Origin: Yersinia rohdei ATCC 43380 | Lineage (GTDB): Bacteria > Pseudomonadota > Gammaproteobacteria > Enterobacterales > Enterobacteriaceae | Length of the DNA stretch: 64,000 nucleotides | Direction: 5' to 3' | Assembly (NCBI RefSeq): GCF_000173775.1 | Contig: NZ_ACCD01000001.1 | Span: 434,001 to 498,000 of the forward strand | Shown here: piece after piece, positions 55,776 through 64,000 of the stretch | Position numbering within the stretch: position 1 is the stretch's first letter | Layout of the letters: each line of letters opens with the position of its first letter | Position numbers and translations under genes: made by a program | Notes under the pieces: generated by a model | The model's database searches: none | What the model was told of the DNA's origin: nothing | What the model saw: the letters and a program-made list of their open reading frames with translations, nothing else

Positions 55776-55782
55776 GCAAACC

Positions 55783-56394
55783 TCACTGGCGCTGGTCGTC
55801 CAACGTCACACCTTTTGGTAGGGTAAATTTAAACTTGCTGGCGTCTGCTGAACTATTTTGTTGGCCTTTCAGCATATACGCACTGCGCTGCCCATCTTGC
55901 TCAACCGCAGTAAAGCTTTTGATGGTGCCTGTTGGCGTCACCGTGATAACAAATTGCTTCAGATTGCCACTCGCACTCTTAGGTGTTAGTTCAAAATCGT
56001 CACCTTTCTGCTTCACATTATACTGTTTCCAGTCATCTGGATTATTACGAGTGATAAGCATAAAAGGCGTATTACCTGTTGCATTTTTCAGCCAGGTAGC
56101 CGTGGCTTGTTCAACAAATGGGTTGTAAAACCACAGTGTCTCACCATCAGAAATCAGCACACTCTCGTCTGGGGAGGTCATGTGCCAGTTAAATAGGTTG
56201 GGCCGTTTTACCCATAACTCACCCTCACCTTCTTGTACTGCCGCACCATCTGCACTGGTGACTTTTTGCGAGAAGTTAGCATGGAAACTGTTGACCTTGC
56301 TCAGACGACCTTGCAAATCTGTACTAGCATCGGCCAGAACTGAGCCCGAAATAAAACTCGATAACAGGCAGCAAGCAACAAGCAGTTTTTTCAT
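55783..56394 (-). CDS. lolA: Outer-membrane lipoprotein carrier LolA
   Basis: LolA carries lipoproteins across the periplasm from LolCDE to LolB. The 203-residue precursor begins with a signal peptide ([21 protein letters not shown]) before [20 protein letters not shown]. The half-barrel family pattern is seen in [20 protein letters not shown] and [20 protein letters not shown]. The ATG at 56392-56394 follows AAGGT at ten bases. It heads lolA-rarA, downstream of ftsK. Confidence 0.97.
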   Translation of the reverse strand: MKKLLVACCLLSSFISGSVLADASTDLQGRLSKVNSFHANFSQKVTSADGAAVQEGEGELWVKRPNLFNWHMTSPDESVLISDGETLWFYNPFVEQATATWLKNATGNTPFMLITRNNPDDWKQYNVKQKGDDFELTPKSASGNLKQFVITVTPTGTIKSFTAVEQDGQRSAYMLKGQQNSSADASKFKFTLPKGVTLDDQRQ

Positions 56395-56530
56395 TATTCT
56401 AAATACCTTATAAGATTCATTGCCCCCTAAGAGGGCTGCCACAAAGGCGGATTCAGTGAGTGAACTATATTGTCACTCTATGCGCCGTTTAAGTCTATTA
56501 GCGGCTGGCTGAATACATATTACAAACTTA

Positions 56531-56569
56531 TTTTCTACATCCCTGTTTTCTACATCCCTGTTTTCTACA
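56531..56569. repeat. Short 15-bp tandem repeat between ftsK and lolA
   Basis: TTTTCTACATCCCTG occurs twice in a row and is followed by TTTTCTACA, making 2.6 exact copies. It lies 137 bp upstream of lolA. Copy number is likely to vary by slippage; no function is assigned. Confidence 0.8.
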
Positions 56570-56648
56570 AGCCCATGCACTTTAGCTGAAGCATTCCCTT
56601 TGCGTTAGCATATTAGCCTGAGAAATACGGAATTTACGCTTATTTGCA

Positions 56649-56671
56649 TTAGGGCCGCAAAGCGGCCCTAA
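56649..56671 (-). terminator. Hairpin after ftsK
   Basis: TTAGGGCCGC-AAA-GCGGCCCTAA is a perfect 10-bp stem 27 bases past the ftsK stop, without a strong T tail. Confidence 0.65.
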
Positions 56672-56697
56672 TATGTTCACTACCTCAACACAAGATA

Positions 56698-59600
56698 TTA
56701 CTCATGGGGAGGCGGGGCTAACACTTCCCGGTTGCCATTATGGCCCGGCGTACTCACAATTTGTTGGGCTTCCATCTGCTCAATAATTCGCGCAGCACGG
56801 TTATATCCAATTCGGAACTGGCGCTGAACACCAGAGATAGAGGCGCGCCGTTTCTCCAGTACAAAGTTTACCGCCTGATCAAACAGCGGATCCAACTCTT
56901 CGTCACTATCCAAACCAAGACCACCGCCTTCACCCTCGTCACTCCCACTAAGGATGCTCTCAATATATTGAGGACGACCACGGGCTTTCCAATCATTAAC
57001 CACTGCGTGTACTTCCTGATCACGGACAAAGGCCCCATGAACACGGACTGGAATCGAAGAGTTAGGTGCCATATACAGCATATCCCCCATACCCAGTAGG
57101 GATTCAGCGCCACCTTGATCAAGGATTGTACGTGAGTCAATTTTACTGGAAACCGTAAATGCGATTCGGGTTGGAATATTAGCTTTAATCAAACCAGTGA
57201 TCACATCCACTGATGGGCGCTGAGTTGCCAGAACCAAATGAATCCCCGCAGCACGGGCTTTTTGCGCCAAACGGGCAATCAGCTCTTCAACTTTTTTGCC
57301 CACCGTCATCATCAGGTCAGCAAATTCATCTACCATAACAACGATATAAGGCAGTTTCACCAACATTGGCGGTGAGATGTCCATGCTATCGGAAGGTTTC
57401 CAGAATGGATCGGGAATTGGCCGCCCCATAGCTTCAGCTTGAGCAACTCGCTCGTTATAGCCTGCAAGGTTACGGACACCCAATGCTGACATTAGCTTAT
57501 AGCGCCGTTCCATTTCACCGACACACCAGCGCAATGCATTCGCAGCATCTTTCATGTCAGTAACAACTTCGGTTAGCAGATGAGGTATTCCCTCATACAC
57601 CGACAACTCCAGCATTTTCGGGTCAATCATGATAAAGCGCACATCATCCGGAGTGGCTTTATACAAGATACTGAGGATCATCGCGTTCACCCCAACCGAT
57701 TTACCAGAACCTGTCGTACCCGCCACCAACAAGTGAGGCATTTTAGCAAGATCGGCGACGACTGGCTGCCCGGCAATATCTTTACCCAACACGATAGCTA
57801 AAGGTGAAGGGTTATCGCGGAATTTTGCGCAATCCAGCACTTCGCGCAGATACACGGTCTGACGGCGTTTATTGGGGAGTTCAAGCCCGACATAAGGTTT
57901 GCCGGGAATGACTTCAACCACGCGTACCGCGATGGCAGAGAGTGAACGCGCCAAATCACGAGAAAGATTGGAAATGCGTGAAGCTTTAACACCTGGAGCT
58001 AAATCCAGCTCAAAGCGCGTAATCACCGGCCCCGGAGAGATACCAACCACTTCGGCTTTTACCCGATAATCCCCTAACCGTGCCTCAACCAAACGGGCTG
58101 TCTGCTCCAAAGCAAACATATCGACCGGCTCTTCTTCTTCTGGCGGAGAGGAAAGAAGATCAAGCGTAGGCAATGGCGTGGTCGGCTTGACCAACGGCTG
58201 GTCATTGCGCATCAGGAATGGGTGAATCAGGCTGTCCATTGCCGGCACAGGTTGAATGGGTGAAACTGGCTGAACCGGTGCTGCTGGCTGAGCTGGTGCT
58301 GTTGATTGGGCTGGTGCAGCTTGCCCTGCATAAGGTTGAGGTGTTACCAGTGGCTTATAGGCCGGTACCTGTTCAGGGTAATCAGGTGCCGGAGTGCTTT
58401 GCACCACTGCGGGCTGTACTGGCTCTTCAACATAGGGTGAAAGCGTGAACAGCGGCTCGCGCGGGCTATCATCCACAAGGTCGGCGATTGGCGAGAAGGT
58501 AAAAGCATTTCCTGTTGCTACAGGCCGTATTTCTTCGACCGGTGTATGTTCAATAACCTGATGCTCAACAACAGAATTTTCACGATTGCTGTAATGGCCA
58601 CTGTCGGTTGCAGCATAACGATGCTGCTGTTGCTCGGCAAAAGCTTGGCGCAGTATCGACTCTTGCAAAGCTTGCTCATCTTCAGGCTCCGGCACGGAAA
58701 AATTCGCTTCCGATGGTTGCCCGTAACGCTCTGACTGTTGGGCAGCAAAAGCTTTACGCAAGATTGCCTGCTGCAATGCAGCATCATCTTCAGACGCAAT
58801 ATTTGCATCAAGCTGATTTGCCACAATGGGAGGATTTTCGCCCTCTTCTTCGCGTTGCTCACGTTGCTCCTGCTCTGCCATTCGTTGGGAAGGTAACTTA
58901 ATCCCATAAGATGCCAGCTCACGTCGCGTTGGAATACGCACAGGGTTAGGCCGTGGTAACTCAGGGCCAAGGCCTTGCTTAATTTGAGAACTGCTGTCAC
59001 TGGTTGCCGTAAATGCGGGCATAAAAGTAGCCGAAGCTGCACTGGCCGCTACAATTTCAGCAGTAGATACAGGACGGTTCGCAGAACCCATCGAGGCCAA
59101 AGCATCCGCACTCGTACCCAGCCCCGGATTCATATAAGGCGTGTTTTCTACCTGATCACTATGACGCTGTGCCGCTGAAAAATCGAATGGCGAATGACTG
59201 ACAGGTTTATCCCATGAACCCAATTGTGGTTCAGGTTTTTCTGCTGGTAATGTGACTGGTGCGGGTGTCGCAGAGGCCACATCTGATGGTAATTCAAACG
59301 AATAGAGTGGCGGTATCGTCGCCAAATTTTCAGTTGCTGGCGCGATATAATGGCTAGGCTTGCTATCCGGTTGAACAGAATTTTCTGTGGCAGTTGTCGA
59401 TAATGAGGGCAAATCATCATTATCTGTAGCACGTAATGTGCTAAATAATGGCTCATAGTTGGTTTCAGCTTTAGCTAAATCGCCATCAACCTGGGGAACA
59501 TTATCAAGTAAGGGATTAGCCGACGATTCCGTTACTGACGGCGCGGAGAACAAGACATCATCCTCATCAGCTTGGGCAGAGTTTGCCGCCAATGATGTTG

Positions 59601-60324
59601 CCGCCAACGTACCTACAGCAGCACTGTTATTAGGTATCTCTTGCTCAACTGTGTTTGCATCATCAACCTGATACTCATCATCTTCATCGTCATATCGTTT
59701 TTCACGACGTGAGCGATTGGTCATAAATGTCAACGAACCTAAGACGACCCCACCAATTTTCTCAGCAATAACCAACCAAGACCAACCAGTAAAGAGTGTT
59801 AAGCCGACAGCCCAGATACAAAGCAACGTTAAGGTGGCACCAACACCATTGAACCATGGCAACATTGCATTACTGAATAAGCTGCCAATCACCCCGCCGG
59901 AGGCAAAGTAATAGAGATCATCAATATTCAATGCAGCCAGCCCACATGACGTTAAAATCAGCGCTAATGTGCCAATCAGTCGCAGTGAAAGTGCAAAGTA
60001 ATCAACATATTCGCTGGCATCGCGCTGGCGGAAAGCAGCCCAGCACAACATCACCATAATGGCAGGAATAGCATAGGCCAGAACGCCAAAAGTGAAGAAC
60101 AGCGTATCGGCCATCCAGGCACCAACGCTCCCTCCAAGGTTATGGATTGGCTCATGCCATGAGGTCTGGGACCAACTCGGGTCCGAAGGATTGAAACTGA
60201 GCAGCGCGGCCATCAGGAACGCTGCCAAAATTGTTACCACAATCAAAACCGCCTCAAGCACACGACGCCCACTGCTGAGTTTTTTCAGAGTAACTTCTTT
60301 ATCTTCTGTATATTCCTGGCTCAA
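56698..60324 (-). CDS. ftsK: DNA translocase FtsK
   Basis: FtsK couples septum formation to chromosome segregation, pumping DNA towards dif and activating XerCD. The product has 1208 residues. Four N-terminal membrane segments cover about 25-195. A long Pro/Gln/Ala/Glu-rich linker runs to about 720 and includes two copies of an ALQxxILRxAFAxQQ motif near 515 and 550. The RecA-like motor has Walker A GTTGSGKS at about 870 and Walker [14 protein letters not shown]. The C-terminal gamma winged helix ([20 protein letters not shown]) reads KOPS sites. E. coli FtsK is longer (1329), mainly in the linker, which varies freely. Confidence 0.97.
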   Translation of the reverse strand: MSQEYTEDKEVTLKKLSSGRRVLEAVLIVVTILAAFLMAALLSFNPSDPSWSQTSWHEPIHNLGGSVGAWMADTLFFTFGVLAYAIPAIMVMLCWAAFRQRDASEYVDYFALSLRLIGTLALILTSCGLAALNIDDLYYFASGGVIGSLFSNAMLPWFNGVGATLTLLCIWAVGLTLFTGWSWLVIAEKIGGVVLGSLTFMTNRSRREKRYDDEDDEYQVDDANTVEQEIPNNSAAVGTLAATSLAANSAQADEDDVLFSAPSVTESSANPLLDNVPQVDGDLAKAETNYEPLFSTLRATDNDDLPSLSTTATENSVQPDSKPSHYIAPATENLATIPPLYSFELPSDVASATPAPVTLPAEKPEPQLGSWDKPVSHSPFDFSAAQRHSDQVENTPYMNPGLGTSADALASMGSANRPVSTAEIVAASAASATFMPAFTATSDSSSQIKQGLGPELPRPNPVRIPTRRELASYGIKLPSQRMAEQEQREQREEEGENPPIVANQLDANIASEDDAALQQAILRKAFAAQQSERYGQPSEANFSVPEPEDEQALQESILRQAFAEQQQHRYAATDSGHYSNRENSVVEHQVIEHTPVEEIRPVATGNAFTFSPIADLVDDSPREPLFTLSPYVEEPVQPAVVQSTPAPDYPEQVPAYKPLVTPQPYAGQAAPAQSTAPAQPAAPVQPVSPIQPVPAMDSLIHPFLMRNDQPLVKPTTPLPTLDLLSSPPEEEEPVDMFALEQTARLVEARLGDYRVKAEVVGISPGPVITRFELDLAPGVKASRISNLSRDLARSLSAIAVRVVEVIPGKPYVGLELPNKRRQTVYLREVLDCAKFRDNPSPLAIVLGKDIAGQPVVADLAKMPHLLVAGTTGSGKSVGVNAMILSILYKATPDDVRFIMIDPKMLELSVYEGIPHLLTEVVTDMKDAANALRWCVGEMERRYKLMSALGVRNLAGYNERVAQAEAMGRPIPDPFWKPSDSMDISPPMLVKLPYIVVMVDEFADLMMTVGKKVEELIARLAQKARAAGIHLVLATQRPSVDVITGLIKANIPTRIAFTVSSKIDSRTILDQGGAESLLGMGDMLYMAPNSSIPVRVHGAFVRDQEVHAVVNDWKARGRPQYIESILSGSDEGEGGGLGLDSDEELDPLFDQAVNFVLEKRRASISGVQRQFRIGYNRAARIIEQMEAQQIVSTPGHNGNREVLAPPPHE

Positions 60325-60365
60325 GAAAGGCTCTCCAGGTTCCTGTTAATTAGTCTGAGCAACAA

Positions 60366-60385
60366 CGCCGAGAACCCTCTCGGCG
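60366..60385 (-). terminator. Probable lrp terminator
   Basis: CGCCGAGA-ACCC-TCTCGGCG is a perfect 8-bp stem between lrp and ftsK, followed on the minus strand by TTGTTGCT, a weak tail. Confidence 0.65.
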
Positions 60386-60445
60386 CTGAAACTGTATGGA
60401 TAAACAGGAGTGTAACCAAATTATTCTGGTTTTGCACCTGCCTGT

Positions 60446-60940
60446 TTACCGCGTTTTAATAACGAGTCGGTTACTCTGCTTCACTTCTTCCATTACCACA
60501 TAGGTACGGGTGTCATTCACGCCCGGCAGGCGAAGCAAGGTCTCACCGAGTAAAGTACGGTAAGCGGACATATCAGGTACACGGGTTTTCAACAAATAGT
60601 CGAAATCACCGGAAACCAAGTGACACTCTTGAATTTCCTCAAGATTTTTCACAGCGGCGTTAAATTGCTCAAACACATCCGGAGCACCACGATTCAGAGT
60701 AATCTCAACGATAACCAGCAGTGATGCATCCAAATACTGTGGATTAAGCAGTGCGGTATAGCCATGAATGAAGCCCTGACGCTCTAAACGGCGAACCCGT
60801 TCCAGACATGGTGTTGGTGATAATCCTACTCGTTTTGAAAGCTCAACGTTAGAGATGCGCCCATCCTTTTGTAATTCATTCAGGATGTTACGATCTATAC
60901 GATCAAGTTCTTTCCCCGGGCGTTTTTTATTATCTATCAT
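60446..60940 (-). CDS. lrp: Leucine-responsive regulatory protein Lrp
   Basis: Lrp is a global regulator of amino-acid metabolism, fimbriae and feast-famine response; it forms octamers or hexadecamers tuned by leucine. The product has 164 residues, almost identical to E. coli. The N-terminal helix-turn-helix spans about 28-48 (NVELSKRVGLSPTPCLERVR), followed by the RAM ligand-binding domain (LVSGDFDYLLKTRVPDM). The ATG at 60938-60940 follows AGAGAG; longer in-frame starts are unsupported. In E. coli lrp has a long leader and autoregulates; the upstream region here is strongly structured. Confidence 0.98.
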   Translation of the reverse strand: MIDNKKRPGKELDRIDRNILNELQKDGRISNVELSKRVGLSPTPCLERVRRLERQGFIHGYTALLNPQYLDASLLVIVEITLNRGAPDVFEQFNAAVKNLEEIQECHLVSGDFDYLLKTRVPDMSAYRTLLGETLLRLPGVNDTRTYVVMEEVKQSNRLVIKTR

Positions 60941-61082
60941 CTTATAATCTCTCTTAATTTCCTTGAGTCTGCGACACACTCTAATCGTCAATAGATTCAG
61001 AGCCTGCGACAAACACCGACCCGCAGCCTGTTTTATGCAAATATATCAATACGTTGTTATCTCACACCCTGTCTGTCCAACT

Positions 61083-61243
61083 GTATGCGAGGTTCTCGAT
61101 GATTATTAGCGTTGAGGAAGAGATAGCGCATCACGAACAACCGCAAAACATCCCCCCTGCGATTGTTCGAGAACATACTCCACATGCCATCCAGTATTAA
61201 TCGAAAACATTCCAGGGTTTTCGCTTGGCATCACTGATGCCAA
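61083..61243. other. Structured non-coding stretch between lrp and trxB
   Basis: Consecutive inverted repeats crowd this 160-bp stretch. GTTCTCGA (61092-61099) pairs with TCGAGAAC (61167-61174), flanked by GTATG and CATAC. CGAACAA-C-CGCA (61134-61145) pairs with TGCG-A-TTGTTCG (61158-61169), competing with the first. CGAAAAC-N8-GTTTTCG spans 61202-61223, and TTGGCATCA-C-TGATGCCAA at 61225-61243 is a perfect 9-bp-arm palindrome. It may be the lrp leader, an operator cluster or a small RNA; none is proved. Confidence 0.5.
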
Positions 61244-62673
<1,430 letters not shown>

Positions 62674-62724
62674 TCTTCTTTAACATTAACTCTATGCCTT
62701 GAACTCGGGCAGGTATAATGCATG

Positions 62725-62757
62725 CGGGCAGCTAACAAATATGTAGCTGCCCGTTTT
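62725..62757 (+). terminator. trxB intrinsic terminator
   Basis: CGGGCAGCTA and TAGCTGCCCG form a perfect 10-bp stem around a nine-base loop and end in four T, 51 bases after the trxB stop. The stretch to 62963 holds the presumed cydD promoter and no gene. Confidence 0.88.
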
Positions 62758-62963
62758 AATTTATGTTTTTGTTCTTTTTACATATCGTTATGTCAATGAA
62801 AAACAGCAAATTATTGATGTTCACTAATGCGGTAATAATCACAAGCATTAGGGTTTCACCTCATGGCATGAAGAGGTAATATTGCCCCTCGCTGGTTTGC
62901 AGCCTTCAATGGCAACAAACACTTTTTGCTATTTCCCAGTACTCTGCGCAGACAAATTGCCTG

Positions 62964-64000
62964 ATGAATAAAACACGACAGTATGAGTTAATTCGTTGGC
63001 TGAAAAAACAGAGCGCCCCCGCGCAACGTTGGCTCCGCCTGTCTATGTTACTTGGCCTCTTCAGTGGGTTATTGATTATCGCTCAAGCATGGGTATTGGC
63101 CACCTTGCTGCAATCTTTGATTATTGACAAAGTACCGCGTGCGGCATTAACCGCTGATTTTGGGTTACTGGCAGGAACCTTTGCCTTACGTGCCGTGATC
63201 AGTTGGCTACGAGAGCGCGTTGGATTTATTTGCGGCATGAAAGTGCGGCAACAAATTCGCAAAATGGTACTGGATCGATTAGAACAGCTTGGCCCCGCAT
63301 GGGTTAAAGGTAAGCCCGCCGGAAGTTGGGCAACTATTATTCTGGAACAAATTGAAGATATGCAGGATTACTATTCTCGCTATCTCCCGCAGATGTATTT
63401 AGCGGCCCTTATTCCAGTGCTGATTCTCATCGCCGTCTTTCCAATCAACTGGGCAGCAGGTTTAATCTTATTTGTCACAGCGCCCCTGATCCCCTTGTTT
63501 ATGGCCTTGGTTGGAATGGGTGCTGCTGATGCTAACCGGCGTAACTTTGTCGCACTGGCCCGTTTAAGTGGTAATTTCCTCGATCGCTTACGCGGTTTAG
63601 ATACTCTGCGGTTATTTAACCGTTCCAAAGCAGAAACCGACCAAATCCGTGAGTCCTCAGAAGATTTCCGCCGCCGCACCATGGAAGTGCTGAGAATGGC
63701 ATTCCTTTCCTCTGCAGTACTGGAGTTTTTTGCCGCTATTTCTATCGCGGTGGTTGCGGTTTATTTTGGTTTCTCCTATTTGGGGGAGCTGAATTTTGGC
63801 AGTTATGGTATTGGCGTAACACTTTTTGCTGGCTTTCTCGTCCTAATTTTAGCGCCAGAGTTTTTCCAACCCCTGCGAGATTTAGGTACGTTCTACCATG
63901 CTAAAGCGCAGGCCGTCGGTGCCGCAGAATCGTTAGTGACTTTTTTGAGCAGTGAAAGTGAGGATATTGGTCAAGGCGATAAAGTATTGAGTGGCTCCGA
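62964..64000 (+). CDS. cydD: Heterodimeric ABC exporter subunit CydD, 3' end beyond the window
   Basis: CydDC exports cysteine and glutathione, or handles haem, at the inner membrane and is needed to assemble cytochrome bd. About 345 N-terminal residues are present, beginning MNKTRQYELIRWLKKQSAPA. The membrane domain is seen with LSMLLGLFSGLLIIAQAWVL, the conserved loop RYLPQMYLAALIPVLI and PLIPLFMALVGMGAADANRR. The nucleotide-binding domain lies beyond the right edge. The ribosome-binding site is weak at this ATG, but it matches the E. coli N-terminus. Confidence 0.95.
   Translation, partial: MNKTRQYELIRWLKKQSAPAQRWLRLSMLLGLFSGLLIIAQAWVLATLLQSLIIDKVPRAALTADFGLLAGTFALRAVISWLRERVGFICGMKVRQQIRKMVLDRLEQLGPAWVKGKPAGSWATIILEQIEDMQDYYSRYLPQMYLAALIPVLILIAVFPINWAAGLILFVTAPLIPLFMALVGMGAADANRRNFVALARLSGNFLDRLRGLDTLRLFNRSKAETDQIRESSEDFRRRTMEVLRMAFLSSAVLEFFAAISIAVVAVYFGFSYLGELNFGSYGIGVTLFAGFLVLILAPEFFQPLRDLGTFYHAKAQAVGAAESLVTFLSSESEDIGQGDKVLSGS

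Noticed and set aside
55580-56128. 182-codon plus-strand open frame across rarA and lolA
   Set aside because: It spans two well-identified genes on the other strand and has no coherent domain.
56531-56569. CRISPR array
   Set aside because: The copies are directly adjacent with no spacers, and no cas gene is present.

Overview
This 64 kb window is core chromosome of a gamma-proteobacterium of the order Enterobacterales, almost certainly a Yersinia. It is about 47-48 percent GC by eye. The proteins match their E. coli counterparts at nearly full length, gene order follows the E. coli rlmL-to-cydD block, and the non-coding repeats are ERIC-type elements as found in yersiniae. The species cannot be fixed from the sequence alone; an enterocolitica-like environmental Yersinia is my guess. 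I saw no rRNA, tRNA, IS element, prophage or CRISPR array.

Layout. 1-9.8 kb: rlmL (cut by the window edge), ycbX, zapC, pyrD, pepN and, divergently, pncB. 10-14.4 kb: asnS, the porin gene ompF with OmpR boxes and a conserved leader, and aspC. 14.7-25.7 kb: a leftward block ycbL, mepK (ycbK), ldtD (ycbB), mukB, mukE, mukF and cmoM, which joins cell-wall remodelling, chromosome condensation and tRNA wobble modification. cmoM carries an apparent one-base frameshift in a run of eight G. 25.9-28.7 kb: elyC, ycbJ, kdsB, ycaR. 28.7-31.6 kb: a variable island relative to E. coli, with two cold-shock-type genes and a YdcJ/HglS-family dioxygenase where E. coli has ycaQ. 31.6-42.7 kb: lpxK, msbA and comEC, ihfB, rpsA and cmk, then aroA and serC. 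43-46.9 kb: ycaP, periplasmic asparaginase ansB and divergent ycaO. 47.4-51.4 kb: the anaerobic formate operon focA-pflB-pflA. 51.5-64 kb: ycaD, serS, rarA, lolA, ftsK, lrp, trxB and the start of cydD.

How the genes work together. Several sets serve the envelope: kdsB supplies CMP-Kdo, lpxK phosphorylates lipid A, msbA flips it, lolA ferries lipoproteins, and mepK, ldtD and elyC act on or for peptidoglycan. Chromosome organisation and division are served by mukFEB, ihfB, ftsK and zapC. Translation is served by asnS, serS, rpsA, rlmL and cmoM. Anaerobic and redox physiology is served by focA-pflBA, ansB, trxB and cydD.

No clearly undescribed multi-gene system is present. The most useful leads are small: the cmoM frameshift, a heavily dyad-structured stretch between lrp and trxB, an ERIC element forming part of the asnS leader, three unassigned operator-like dyads between pepN and pncB, a pair of possible ATGA-coupled mini-ORFs near 28.9 kb, and a cold-shock protein with altered RNA-binding motifs.
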